From contig JALDYR010000001.1 in assembly GCA_032153715.1 (NCBI GenBank), forward strand, positions 1 to 64,000: a stretch of 64,000 nt of DNA, written 5' to 3'. Both the position numbers and the translations under genes were made by a program. Positions 29,948 through 37,619 of this stretch are shown in pieces. The DNA is from SEAL01 sp032153715 (GTDB taxonomy: Bacteria; Patescibacteriota; Saccharimonadia; Saccharimonadales; Saccharimonadaceae). The notes under the pieces are model-generated. The model was not told the origin of the DNA. It searched no databases and saw only the letters and a list, made by a program, of their open reading frames with translations. Each line of letters begins with the position of its first letter. Within the stretch, counting starts at the first letter, position 1.

Positions 29948-29990
29948 AAACGAGGACAGAGTGCCTCGCGCCTCTCTGTCCTCGTTTACA
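29948..29990 (+). terminator. 14-bp terminator
   Basis: AAACGAGGACAGAG (29948-29961) pairs perfectly with CTCTGTCCTCGTTT (29974-29987). Confidence 0.88.
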
Positions 29991-30142
29991 GAATAGTGAA
30001 ATATATGCAATTTGACTCATCTGTTAACGACCTCACAGACAACCCCTGTTGCGTACGCTATAGTACGGTATGCGCGATGAAGAATCGCACTTATTGTTTT
30101 GAGCACCCGCTCGGCAATAACCCTTACAGGACGGAGGAGTAC

Positions 30143-30511
30143 ATGTTCGTGCCACTTGGGTGGGTGGCGTGGTTCTTTAGGATTCTTCATATCCTAACCG
30201 GCCACGAGCCGTCACAAGAGCACGGCTGCCATAAAATAGCCCTAGATCCCGATGTCATTCGCAGCGTCAAACCTGAAGACATCGCCATTGAAATCGTCAG
30301 GTCATGCATCAAAAACGGCAAGCATCACAGATCTGGCATGAGGGAGGAAATAGAACTGCCACCCATCATGCAACCTCGTCGCGGCACAGAGCTCTGCGAG
30401 CGCTACGAGGAATTTCCAGGACTCCTTGAAAGAGCGCTTGAGCAAGAAGACATTGGCCGCTTCACACTCACCAATGTCTCGAGTGATGTCGTCATCTTTA
30501 GAAGGATCTAG
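30143..30511 (+). CDS. Accessory protein, unknown function
   Basis: 122 aa. GGAGGAG 4 nt before ATG 30143 sets the start, although the frame is open from 29939 and another ATG (30077) follows a TATAGT box. A short hydrophobic N-terminal stretch (VPLGWVAWFFRILHIL) may be a weak anchor. The rest is polar (DPDVIRSVKPEDIAIEIVRS). An upstream GAGC-accc-GCTC hairpin forms the leader. Family unknown. Confidence 0.55.
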   Translation: MFVPLGWVAWFFRILHILTGHEPSQEHGCHKIALDPDVIRSVKPEDIAIEIVRSCIKNGKHHRSGMREEIELPPIMQPRRGTELCERYEEFPGLLERALEQEDIGRFTLTNVSSDVVIFRRI

Positions 30512-30515
30512 GTAT

Positions 30516-30554
30516 CGGATAAGGCAGAATTCACGACTCCTCTGCCCTTATCCG
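30516..30554 (+). terminator. Terminator
   Basis: CGGATAAGGCAGA (30516-30528) pairs with TCTGCCCTTATCCG (30541-30554) with one bulge. Confidence 0.75.
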
Positions 30555-30635
30555 CTACATAATGTAATTTTATCCGTTTTTTGTAAGATATTTCACAGAA
30601 TTGATAATACAATCGCAGTATAATTCGTCCATCTC

Positions 30636-30654
30636 AGTAAGCAGTACTGAGTGC
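30636..30654 (+). promoter_or_regulatory. 5' hairpin of the 30678 gene
   Basis: CTCAGTA-agcag-TACTGAG, a 7-bp stem 20 nt before the AGGAG Shine-Dalgarno. Confidence 0.5.
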
Positions 30655-30677
30655 ACCTGCCCCTACTAGGAGCCAGC

Positions 30678-30920
30678 ATGTTAGCCCTTTTGATCATGAT
30701 CCTCACACCACTTCGCACGGTGGCGAAGTGTGGTCTTGGTCGCCTGCCCCAATTCAACGCGCAGACGGCGTGTCGCAATTCGAAAGGCATCTACTTGGCG
30801 ATGCGGCCTCACACCCGCAGCACGCTAGCCAAGGAAAAGCTGAAACATCTCGGTTCTGCCGTATACGTACACGAAGCGCTACTCGCAAGCGTCGAACGGC
30901 TAGACCACGCATATCCCTAG
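30678..30920 (+). CDS. 80-aa accessory protein with hydrophobic N-terminus
   Basis: Start ATG 30678 after AGGAG. Residues 1-12 (MLALLIMILTPL) are hydrophobic but too short for a full membrane span; the remainder is basic. It may be secreted or membrane-attached. No family recognised. A 9-bp inverted repeat ACCACTTCG...CGAAGTGtGGT lies in the 5' coding region. A strong terminator follows. Confidence 0.5.
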   Translation: MLALLIMILTPLRTVAKCGLGRLPQFNAQTACRNSKGIYLAMRPHTRSTLAKEKLKHLGSAVYVHEALLASVERLDHAYP

Positions 30921-30926
30921 TAGACC

Positions 30927-30954
30927 AGGACATGGGCAACGACGCCCATGTCCT
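30927..30954 (+). terminator. 11-bp terminator
   Basis: AGGACATGGGC (30927-30937) pairs with GCCCATGTCCT (30944-30954). Confidence 0.82.
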
Positions 30955-31126
30955 TACTACCAAACAAGTGAAACAAGTTTTGACTTATTTGGCGGTAAAA
31001 ATATCTCATTTCGACCATTCGCATTTTGTGCTATGGTTTACTTAGAGTTTGCTTGAGATTACACTCGCAAACTTGTATTCACGCCGCCAATCAGGAGGCG
31101 TGCCGACAATTCAGATAGAGGACACC

Positions 31127-31474
31127 ATGCCTAAAGGATACGAAAATCCGACAATGAGAGCGGAGCGAATCGCCGAAGTGACAGCTGATTTCTTTTATTG
31201 GCGACTACAGGCGGCGCTCAACTGCCACAGCCAGATCGAACAGTACAAGGAGACGATAGACATCAATGACCTACCCGGGATAAAAAAGTTGTCATTCAGT
31301 GACTGCCACCTTGTGGATTTAGTCGCAGCCGTATTAGTCAATCATATTACTCAACGCGATATCTCTCCATATGAGGTCACCGCCAAAAGTGTACATGACA
31401 CAAACGGCTACCCCATCAGGCAGTTCGTCATCGTCGCCACCCATCGACCGCAAGAACAGGATCATCCCTCATGA
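31127..31474 (+). CDS. Accessory protein, first of a three-gene unit
   Basis: 115 aa from ATG 31127 after AGAGGA. The leader contains CACGCC...GGCGTG (31080-31103). Helical N-terminal half with FFYWRLQAALNCHSQIEQYK and a beta-like C-terminus (YPIRQFVIVATHRP). The stop overlaps the next ATG by 4 nt. Family unknown. Confidence 0.62.
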   Translation: MPKGYENPTMRAERIAEVTADFFYWRLQAALNCHSQIEQYKETIDINDLPGIKKLSFSDCHLVDLVAAVLVNHITQRDISPYEVTAKSVHDTNGYPIRQFVIVATHRPQEQDHPS

Positions 31475-31803
31475 AGAAGCGTATCAATAGTCATAACGAG
31501 ATTGTCGATCGCATCTATCAGGAGCTTGTCCGTTTACATGCCAAGTTTCCCCATGCGCCGCGACATATCCTCATAATGCACAGTATCCATCCTGCGGGCA
31601 TCGTTCCGTATGGACGCAACGTTGACTATGGCAAGCTAGCTGCGTCCGTCTCACAACGCCTCGCTAGAAGCCATTTGCAACATTTCGAGATCTATGAAGC
31701 CAACAGTCGTATACTTGTTGCCATGCACAAAAAGCACATCGACAAGGACGACACCTCAGAAGAGCTTGAAAGGATCTGCCGTGACTATGCCATCTATAAA
31801 TGA
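31471..31803 (+). CDS. Accessory protein, second of a three-gene unit
   Basis: 110 aa, His-rich (HAPRHILIMHSIHP, RSHLQHFEIYE), soluble. The 4-nt overlap with the previous gene and 23-nt overlap with the next indicate co-translation. The predicted alpha/beta layout resembles the previous protein in general order, but no clear identity is visible. Family unknown. Confidence 0.62.
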   Translation: MKKRINSHNEIVDRIYQELVRLHAKFPHAPRHILIMHSIHPAGIVPYGRNVDYGKLAASVSQRLARSHLQHFEIYEANSRILVAMHKKHIDKDDTSEELERICRDYAIYK

Positions 31804-32089
31804 GCAGGAAGCGTTCTTTGTAGATGTCGCGCAGCGTCTCAAAGAAACTCACCCTGGTATCGAGGCTAAAGAGGTGAAACATGCCATACAAGAAGCTATC
31901 AAAGCTTTCGGCGAATTGACGTACGAACATGGCATGGAGTCTGGCGCCGGGGTATTTCCACGCACGTCAGACTACAATGACCGCCCGCCAGATGGACACC
32001 ACGTCATGCGCATGATGTATGCACTTACACTGTACTGCGCCGGAACTCCTTGGCGCGGTCCAGATGACCCTCCAAATCCCTTTATCTGA
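31781..32089 (+). CDS. Accessory protein, third of a three-gene unit
   Basis: About 102 aa from GTG 31781 (AAGGA 8 nt upstream) or 100 aa from ATG 31787. The N-terminal helix FFVDVAQRLKETHPGIEAKE is followed by a Gly/Pro-rich C-terminal half. It overlaps the upstream gene by 23 nt. The terminator is 5 nt past its stop. Family unknown. Confidence 0.58.
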   Translation: MTMPSINEQEAFFVDVAQRLKETHPGIEAKEVKHAIQEAIKAFGELTYEHGMESGAGVFPRTSDYNDRPPDGHHVMRMMYALTLYCAGTPWRGPDDPPNPFI

Positions 32090-32094
32090 CCCCA

Positions 32095-32134
32095 ACCCCG
32101 CCCGGCTCCTCAGGGAGCTTGGCGGGGTATTTGC
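32095..32134 (+). terminator. Terminator of the three-gene unit
   Basis: ACCCCGCC (32095-32102)/GGCGGGGT (32121-32128) enclosing GCTCC/GGAGC. Confidence 0.8.
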
Positions 32135-32135
32135 T

Positions 32136-32164
32136 TTGTTGGATAGTTTGTTTTTTGGTATAAT
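32136..32164 (+). promoter_or_regulatory. Promoter of the 32210 gene pair
   Basis: TTGTTG (32136-32141), 17 nt, TATAAT (32159-32164). Confidence 0.7.
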
Positions 32165-32209
32165 ATACTTAATCTAGATAATAGAAGTACCTACGCATAG
32201 AGGAGTTCT

Positions 32210-32551
32210 GTGTTTTCAAAAGAGCAGCGCGACACAATCACCACCCTAGCTAGCATCCTACAGACGTGGATTATTGGACGACTGATGGAGCGCAAGAACA
32301 AGCAAGAGGAGGTATCAAAAAAACTCAATCTGAGTGTCGGTGCCTTCAAGAGGTATGTCATACCAGCTCAACCTGATATCGGGGATTACCTGAAACACAT
32401 CGAGTACTATGGTCGCGATGAGTTTGATCAAATCGCCCAGCAAGCCTCAACCTTGGCCGATGGCGATGCACTAGTGTTTGATGATCATAGAATCGTCATT
32501 CATTACAACCATTTCTTCGCGAGGTTTCATGTCATACCGACACGTTACTAG
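32210..32551 (+). CDS. Accessory protein, unknown function (GTG start)
   Basis: 113 aa from GTG 32210 with AGGAG (32201-32205). The N-terminal half is helical and basic (ERKNKQEEVSKKLNLSVGAF has a helix-turn-helix look but no confident match). The C-terminal half is beta-like and His-rich (HRIVIHYNHFFARFHVIP). It is 15 nt from the next gene. Family unknown. Confidence 0.58.
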   Translation: MFSKEQRDTITTLASILQTWIIGRLMERKNKQEEVSKKLNLSVGAFKRYVIPAQPDIGDYLKHIEYYGRDEFDQIAQQASTLADGDALVFDDHRIVIHYNHFFARFHVIPTRY

Positions 32552-32566
32552 AGAAAGGACGCGACG

Positions 32567-32908
32567 ATGCATGCTTTTCTTGACGCAAGTCAAAGGAAGC
32601 TCCTTGCCTTCCTAGAGCAGACGGCAGTAAGTCAAGGTATCACTGCACGCTTTCTACCAGACGCGCCTATTGCCGATGGAGAAGAGGGCCCTGTGTATGC
32701 CGAGTGGGCTCATCAGTCCACCGACTACTACGAAACGATCACCAGAGAGTTCGCTCGGCGGCATTCGAACATCAACACGAGTCCGGTGTCGATCTATTAT
32801 TTACCGCGAGCATTCTACATCTGCCCAAATCTAGTGAGCTTCGACATTCCCGGCCAAAGCCCAACCACTCACCTCTATGCACCACCCCCACCCCGCCTCA
32901 CCCGATGA
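32567..32908 (+). CDS. Accessory protein, unknown function
   Basis: 113 aa, start after AAGGA. Helical N-terminus (ASQRKLLAFLEQTAVSQGI), then an alpha/beta part and a Pro-rich C-terminal tail (PPPPRLTR). The order of helix then beta strands is like the preceding protein, so they may be distant paralogues; not proven. A T-rich terminator follows. Confidence 0.58.
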   Translation: MHAFLDASQRKLLAFLEQTAVSQGITARFLPDAPIADGEEGPVYAEWAHQSTDYYETITREFARRHSNINTSPVSIYYLPRAFYICPNLVSFDIPGQSPTTHLYAPPPPRLTR

Positions 32909-32911
32909 ACA

Positions 32912-32952
32912 CGCCCCGCTTGGCGCCTTCGGGTGCTAGGTGGGGTTTTTCA
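32912..32952 (+). terminator. Terminator of the 32210-32908 unit
   Basis: CCCCGC...GGTGGGG with an inner GCGCC-ttcgg-GTGC stem-loop, followed by T5. Confidence 0.7.
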
Positions 32953-33051
32953 TTTTCAAAGAACCATATCTTGATTATGGACATATTGTAAAATTATGTT
33001 ATTATACACCTAAGGACTGTCCCTTGCACTTACGGATACAGAGGAGCTATC

Positions 33052-33483
33052 ATGCCTATTCTTGGCATCGAGCAAAAGAAAGCCCGCCGCGCCATGCGCA
33101 AAAAGATGGAGGCAAATAAAGTCGTGAAGCTTCGTGCTTCGATCAAGGCAGCCGACACTATCGACAAGGTCCTAGATGACCTTGTCAAGCAAGTTAGAAC
33201 TGCATACATTAATGGGCGGCGTAACCTCCAAGGAACAGCTTACTGCTCCTTGGAGGTTCTTGGCTTTAGTCAAGAACAAATCGACGAGATTACAAACCTC
33301 ACCGAGCCAGAGGCGCAGGAATGCGACTGGATAATTAGGTACGTGATATTGATGAGTGCCATAATCCATGACATGCTTCGCAAAAAGTACGATGACCAGA
33401 CGGACTTCATGCTCTTTGTAGATGTTCTGTACAAACCATTCATTCACGGCGAAATCTGCATCGAGAATGTCAAGCGCCCCTAA
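33052..33483 (+). CDS. Accessory protein with an internal 12-bp inverted repeat
   Basis: 143 aa, start after AGAGGAG. Basic helical N-terminus (EQKKARRAMRKKMEANKVVK), then a mixed C-terminal domain (LMSAIIHDMLRKKYDDQTDF). The coding region contains AACCTCCAAGGA (33223-33234) and its exact complement (33247-33258), encoding RNLQGTAYCSLEVLG; such a strong hairpin inside a gene is unusual. Family unknown. Confidence 0.6.
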   Translation: MPILGIEQKKARRAMRKKMEANKVVKLRASIKAADTIDKVLDDLVKQVRTAYINGRRNLQGTAYCSLEVLGFSQEQIDEITNLTEPEAQECDWIIRYVILMSAIIHDMLRKKYDDQTDFMLFVDVLYKPFIHGEICIENVKRP

Positions 33484-33484
33484 T

Positions 33485-33545
33485 CACCCCGTTTCAATAG
33501 GTAGAGCACCCTGCTCCGTCATTGAACGGGGTGCTCTACTTTTTA
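33485..33545 (+). terminator. Terminator with overlapping alternative stem
   Basis: GTAGAGCACC (33501-33510)/GGTGCTCTAC (33530-33539) then T5 is the terminator. CACCCCGTT (33485-33493)/AACGGGGTG (33525-33533) shares its 3' arm and excludes it. Confidence 0.7.
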
Positions 33546-33551
33546 GACTTT

Positions 33552-33977
33552 CTAAATATCAACAAGCACGTACGGCTGCTTCAAAAACAATATCGCCCGT
33601 GACGAACGCTGGCTTAACTTGATCAAATGCGTATGCTGGTGCACCATCGATCGGCTAATACTACCGACACCGCGCGCGTAGACATTATATCCTTTGGCCT
33701 CATACTCACCTATGACCTGCATTGTCTCTAGCCGCTCCTGGTCAGTAAACTCTGCGAACGATTCGCGATGCGCCTTCGGAATCACCATAAGGTGCTCGAT
33801 CACTCGTCTGCCCTCAAACATGTCGTAGGACACACGGTTCGGTAGTACCATCGTCGTTTCCGTCTCCATAACATGACGTTCCTTGGTTTCAGCTTCGCAA
33901 AACCCACAGGTGTCTTTTGTCTTGTCGGCTTTACGATGATTATTGTAGTTTCGCTTAGTCTTTCGGTAATGTAGCAC
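33552..33977 (-). CDS. HIT-family nucleotide hydrolase/transferase-like protein
   Basis: 141 aa from GTG 33977 (GGAGA upstream). The histidine triad HQHTHLI (113-119) with hydrophobic context SMVHQHTHLIKL, the upstream VIEHLMVIPKAHRESFAEF block and a CGFC pair (24-27) that may bind zinc all fit the HIT superfamily (Ap4A/AMP-lysine hydrolase types). Substrate unknown. It is downstream of tuf with a terminator between. Confidence 0.85.
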   Translation of the reverse strand: MLHYRKTKRNYNNHRKADKTKDTCGFCEAETKERHVMETETTMVLPNRVSYDMFEGRRVIEHLMVIPKAHRESFAEFTDQERLETMQVIGEYEAKGYNVYARGVGSISRSMVHQHTHLIKLSQRSSRAILFLKQPYVLVDI

Positions 33978-34009
33978 TGATCTCTCCTTTATGCATATCC
34001 TAAAACAAA

Positions 34010-34029
34010 AACCCCGATTGCTCGGGGTT
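34010..34029 (-). terminator. Terminator after tuf
   Basis: AACCCCGA (34010-34017)/TCGGGGTT (34022-34029). On the minus strand it is followed by TTTTGTTTT. Confidence 0.8.
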
Positions 34030-34048
34030 CTCGCTTATAATCGTTTGA

Positions 34049-35230
34049 TTATTTGTTGATCTTGGTAACAACACCAGCACCAACAGTACGGCCACCTTCG
34101 CGGATAGCGAAGTTTAGACCCTGCTCCATAGCGATTGGCTGTAGGAGAGTAACCTTGAATGTAAGTGTATCACCAGGCATGACCATTTCTTTGTCAGCTG
34201 GAAGTTCAACTTCACCAGTTACGTCAGTAGTACGGAAGTAGAACTGTGGCTTGTAACCCTTTGAGAATGGAGTGTGGCGACCGCCTTCTTCCTTCTTAAG
34301 GATGTAGACTTCAGCTTCAAACTCTGTGTGTGGAGTGATTGAACCTGGCTTTGCGATAACCTGACCGCGTTCGATTTGTTCGCGCTCGATACCACGAAGC
34401 AATAGACCAGCGTTGTCGCCTGCCTGACCTTGGTCAAGGTTCTTCTTGAATGCTTCGATACCAGTAACAACTGAGTTCTGTGAAGCCTTGATACCAACGA
34501 TTTCAACAGCATCGTTTAGCTTGATGATACCCTGCTCGATACGACCAGTTGCAACTGTACCACGACCCTTGATTGAGAATACGTCCTCAATTGGCATAAG
34601 GAATGGCTTGTCCATGTCGCGAGTTGGTTCAGGTACGTAGCTGTCAAGAGCGTCAACGAGCTCCATGATAGCGCCTTCGTACTCTTCGTCACCTTCAAGA
34701 GCCTTAGTAGCAGAACCCTTGATGATTGGAGCGTCTTCGTCGAAGCCGTTCTTTTCAAGAAGTTCGCGGATGTCCATTTCAACGAGCTCAACGAGTTCAG
34801 GATCAGCGATGTCCATCTTGTTAAGGAAGACAACGATCTTTGGCACACCAACCTGCTTTGCAAGAAGAACGTGCTCACGTGTCTGTGGAAGTGGACCGTC
34901 AGTTGCAGCAACCACGAGGATTGCACCGTCAACCTGAGCAGCACCAGTAATCATGTTCTTTACGTAGTCAGCGTGACCTGGCATGTCAACGTGAGCGTAG
35001 TGACGAGCTTCTGACTCGTACTCTTGGTGTGAAGAAGCAATGGTGATACCACGAGCTTTTTCCTCAGGAGCATTGTCAATGTCGTCGTAGTTACGAGGCT
35101 TGTTAGTCTCGCTTGGAAGACGCTTCGCTAGGACGTGTGTGATAGCTGCTGTCAAAGTTGTTTTACCATGGTCGACGTGGCCCATAGTACCAACGTTGAC
35201 GTGAGGCTTGGTTCGATCGAAATCTGCCAT
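34049..35230 (-). CDS. tuf: Elongation factor Tu
   Basis: 393 aa GTPase that delivers aa-tRNA. G1 GHVDHGKT (17-24), G3 DMPGH (82-86, most EF-Tu have DCPGH), G4 NKMD and domains 2 and 3 are intact. The G2 region reads GITIASSHQEYE instead of the usual GITINTAHVEYE. It is single-gene here with its own strong promoter; between fusA and rpsJ in the ancestral order but separated from both by orphans. Confidence 0.98.
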   Translation of the reverse strand: MADFDRTKPHVNVGTMGHVDHGKTTLTAAITHVLAKRLPSETNKPRNYDDIDNAPEEKARGITIASSHQEYESEARHYAHVDMPGHADYVKNMITGAAQVDGAILVVAATDGPLPQTREHVLLAKQVGVPKIVVFLNKMDIADPELVELVEMDIRELLEKNGFDEDAPIIKGSATKALEGDEEYEGAIMELVDALDSYVPEPTRDMDKPFLMPIEDVFSIKGRGTVATGRIEQGIIKLNDAVEIVGIKASQNSVVTGIEAFKKNLDQGQAGDNAGLLLRGIEREQIERGQVIAKPGSITPHTEFEAEVYILKKEEGGRHTPFSKGYKPQFYFRTTDVTGEVELPADKEMVMPGDTLTFKVTLLQPIAMEQGLNFAIREGGRTVGAGVVTKINK

Positions 35231-35302
35231 TGTGGATTATTTCTCCTAATTAATTATATTTTCGCGCACAGCCGTAAATAGACTCCACGACGTATGAACA
35301 CA

Positions 35303-35331
35303 ATTATACCTTGTTTTATATGAGGCGTAAA
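35303..35331 (-). promoter_or_regulatory. tuf: tuf promoter
   Basis: Minus strand TTTACG (35326-35331), 17 nt, TATAAT (35303-35308). The same hexamers and spacing occur at the alpha operon. Confidence 0.75.
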
Positions 35332-35353
35332 GAGGTTTTACTGAGAACACTTT

Positions 35354-36013
35354 TTAGCTCTCGTCACCGCCAAAGACATTATGAAACATTTCTATATAAC
35401 TACTGCGCAGCTGCGCGACGTATGCAGGCGGAAAAATCTCTCTTGATGCAAGGTACTCCAGCCGTCGAAGCACATCCGTACAGGCTTTTTGTTCGTCCAG
35501 AATATACTGCGAGGACATAAACATAGGGTCATGTACCGCACTCTCGATATCGCGAGCCACCAATCGCAGCGGGCACACGTCATGGTCCAGATCAGCGCAA
35601 GAAACTGCAAGCGTCTTGACGCAAGCCCGCACTGAATAGTCACTATGTTCCGGCAATACCACCTGCATCACCTGCGGAAGCCATTCATCAAGCGTATTTG
35701 TGTCACGACTGTACTCGCATAGCGGTATGACATCCTTGTAGAGGGCGATTCGATATTTATCCTTCGCCACCCTATCATCTATCCGAAATTGCTGACTATC
35801 CGGCAAAGTCTGCTCGGTACAAAGCACTCCAATAAAATGATCAATGTCATCATCATTCTCAAAGATTGGAATATTCTCTGCCACCAAGTACTTCTTGAAC
35901 GCGACTTGCGCCTCTTGGTTACTGGCGGCATGCGTCAGCTGAAGATTAAACCTCACAAGCAAAGGAATATTGAGGCTTTCACCGCCACCTTCGAACTTGC
36001 TTAGTTCACTCAT
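35354..36013 (-). CDS. Orphan protein, unknown function
   Basis: 219 aa, soluble, predicted mostly helical, with four to five Cys scattered. No signal peptide or catalytic motif recognised. TATAGT 9 nt before the ATG (promoter TTGTAC-17-TATAGT at 36023-36051) and no Shine-Dalgarno suggest a near-leaderless mRNA. It sits between tuf and fusA. Confidence 0.6.
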   Translation of the reverse strand: MSELSKFEGGGESLNIPLLVRFNLQLTHAASNQEAQVAFKKYLVAENIPIFENDDDIDHFIGVLCTEQTLPDSQQFRIDDRVAKDKYRIALYKDVIPLCEYSRDTNTLDEWLPQVMQVVLPEHSDYSVRACVKTLAVSCADLDHDVCPLRLVARDIESAVHDPMFMSSQYILDEQKACTDVLRRLEYLASREIFPPAYVAQLRSSYIEMFHNVFGGDES

Positions 36014-36078
36014 AGTATCTAAACTATAATCCTTTTTTGTGAATCGTACAAATTTAGTAATTTGCTACTAAATAAAAA

Positions 36079-36109
36079 GGCGGAAGCAGAGATATTCTCT
36101 ACTTCCGCC
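36079..36109 (-). terminator. Terminator of the 36117-36632 gene
   Basis: GGCGGAAG...CTTCCGCC with an inner AGA/TCT pairing. On the minus strand it runs into TTTTTATTTAG. Confidence 0.8.
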
Positions 36110-36116
36110 ATTGGGG

Positions 36117-36632
36117 TCAGGCTGTCATGTCCGCTTCGACGAATTTCTTGTATACATTCGTCAAATAGGTGTCCGAGGGCAGACGAAAATCGTTGCGATG
36201 CTCTTGGAACCAAGGATCCGAGTATCGCACCATCGAGCCGTTCGACTGCCAGATATCGCAATCACCCTTGCGAGCGATGCAAATGACCCGCAAGCGACCA
36301 TCAGAACGTCCGCCATTGGGGTTCTTGGGCGCCAGAGCAGCCAACAGAACCTTTGTCCATGCTTCCACGTTGCCCGTAATGATCCTTACGATGCGCCATT
36401 CAAGCATTCGATGAGGCGACTCGTCGTTACCATCTTCCGAGACATGCACAGACTTTATGATCGGCAAATCGATAAACCGACCGATGTCGAGCCGGCTATC
36501 CGATCCCGGCAGGTGTGGACAGCACATGATAACAAACTTGTAGACGTCTCGATCAAACTGACCATCGTCGTTGTCGATCTCTACCTCGAGGCCACTATCA
36601 AGCATTGCCCCGTACTCGGGAACCCTAACCAT
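36117..36632 (-). CDS. Orphan protein, unknown function
   Basis: 171 aa with GGGGGA 5 nt before the ATG. Mixed alpha/beta, with VYKFVIMCCPHLPG and LRVICIARKGDCDIWQ as probable core strands; four to five Cys. The Shine-Dalgarno lies in a small CTTTC-aaagggg-GAAAG hairpin. The overlapping plus-strand frame is a shadow with no start signal. Family unknown. Confidence 0.62.
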   Translation of the reverse strand: MVRVPEYGAMLDSGLEVEIDNDDGQFDRDVYKFVIMCCPHLPGSDSRLDIGRFIDLPIIKSVHVSEDGNDESPHRMLEWRIVRIITGNVEAWTKVLLAALAPKNPNGGRSDGRLRVICIARKGDCDIWQSNGSMVRYSDPWFQEHRNDFRLPSDTYLTNVYKKFVEADMTA

Positions 36633-36747
36633 CTTTCCCCCTTTGAAAGGTGCGCACGTCTTAAGTTGTGTGTATATTCTATTTTACCACCCACCGAAGG
36701 CTAGTGCTCGAAACCAGGGGTAGAACTTACTTTTCATAAAAGAAAAC

Positions 36748-36778
36748 ACCCCTTGTGATCATTACGGTCACAAGGGGT
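36748..36778 (-). terminator. Terminator of the first secreted-peptide gene
   Basis: ACCCCTTGTGA (36748-36758)/TCACAAGGGGT (36768-36778). Related in sequence to the terminator at 37620-37652. Confidence 0.78.
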
Positions 36779-36799
36779 TGGTGTGCTGTCACTGCAAGA

Positions 36800-37054
36800 T
36801 CAGTAACAGCGAGAGTTCCTCATATAAGCCCCGATAGCCCTGGCGCCAGAGGAATCCTCTTGGTAGACGATTACACCCCGAAGGTCCTGAATCGCGTAAC
36901 AGCCATCGATCTCCTGCGTACTCCAGACCTGGGCTTCATTCGAGCCACCTGTCGGCGCGGCGCTAGCAGCCGGCGAGAATCCGACTCCAGCAGCTAATAT
37001 AGCAGCACCGATGGTGACAGAAACGAATGACTTACGAACCAAAAATGCAGACAT
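36800..37054 (-). CDS. Small secreted peptide 1
   Basis: 84 aa. The start is ATG 37054 with AGGAG 8 nt upstream; the longer frame to 37147 runs through the promoter. Sec signal peptide: basic n-region, hydrophobic core VSVTIGAAILAAGVGFSPAA and cleavage after ASAA/A. The mature peptide is about 50 aa with two Cys (one near the middle, one next to last) that could form a disulfide. Expressed from a TTGACA-17-TATAAT promoter with a 5' dyad shared with the 37665 gene. Function unknown; the host cell surface is a possible target. Confidence 0.7.
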   Translation of the reverse strand: MSAFLVRKSFVSVTIGAAILAAGVGFSPAASAAPTGGSNEAQVWSTQEIDGCYAIQDLRGVIVYQEDSSGARAIGAYMRNSRCY

Positions 37055-37093
37055 ATCGCACTCCTCTAACAATAGGGTGTGACTATCAAACAC

Positions 37094-37147
37094 ACGATCA
37101 GAATTTGATCGTACATATATTATACGTTCTTTATTTATTTTTGTCAA
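37094..37147 (-). promoter_or_regulatory. Promoter plus ACGATCA dyad of secreted peptide 1
   Basis: TTGACA (37142-37147), 17 nt, TATAAT (37119-37124), then ACGATCA-aattc-TGATCGT (37094-37112) at or just after the start of transcription. It may act as operator or as a 5'-end hairpin. Confidence 0.75.
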
Positions 37148-37374
37148 TTTTATGAGCTAGCGGTTATATGTAAAGAGATACCGAAATAGTCTTTACAATC
37201 GGACAATAATCCATATATTGGAGGACATCGGAGAGACTCATTGCTCAGGCAAGTATTCAGCTAGGGCGTAGCAGACCGAGTGCGGATGCTTCTCATATGT
37301 GGGGATTTACCGACTTTGCAGTGTACCTAGCATTGTAAAATAACCAAATTAACGGAAAGGATGGAGGGTCTTAT

Positions 37375-37422
37375 ATGGACAAGTACGCCAAAAAGCCATA
37401 TACGCCACTAAAGACAAAGTAA
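37375..37422 (+). CDS. 15-codon ORF with a strong ribosome-binding site
   Basis: GGAGGG 6 nt before ATG 37375; the frame encodes the basic peptide MDKYAKKPYTPLKTK and ends TAA. A possible promoter (TTTACA-16-TATATT, about 37191-37218) lies upstream and a GC-rich terminator lies 48 nt downstream. It is either a peptide gene or a leader within a small RNA of ~280 nt. The rest of 37150-37500 shows no known RNA family. Confidence 0.4.
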   Translation: MDKYAKKPYTPLKTK

Positions 37423-37469
37423 TCTTTGGTTAGTCCGCTCGGGTTCTGCTACATCTGAGCTGAATATTA

Positions 37470-37505
37470 CGGAGCCGGATCGTTAATTCGGCTCCGCTTG
37501 ATTTT
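37470..37505 (+). terminator. Terminator of the 37375 transcript
   Basis: CGGAGCCG (37470-37477)/CGGCTCCG (37489-37496) followed by CTTGATTTT. Confidence 0.65.
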
Positions 37506-37619
37506 CTATTACAAATAATTCGATGCCGAGGAGAGGCTGGTGTCGTTTTGTACGTAAGTGCCTATGAACTATGCACCCTGCTCGATGAGCCCGATTAGCC
37601 TAATCGTCACCATAGGGAA

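Noticed and set aside
25236..33483. CRISPR array or prophage
   Set aside because: No regular direct repeats with spacers, and no recognisable phage structural, integrase or terminase gene.
36019..36261. 80-aa minus-strand frame
   Set aside because: Overlaps the terminator and 3' end of the 36117 gene in another frame; no start signal.
36111..36704. 197-aa plus-strand open frame
   Set aside because: Antisense to the 36117-36632 gene, which has a strong Shine-Dalgarno and a terminator in the right place; the plus frame has neither.
37150..37505. RNase P RNA, tmRNA or SRP RNA gene
   Set aside because: None of the conserved cores of these RNAs could be found; the 15-aa frame does not resemble a tmRNA tag.
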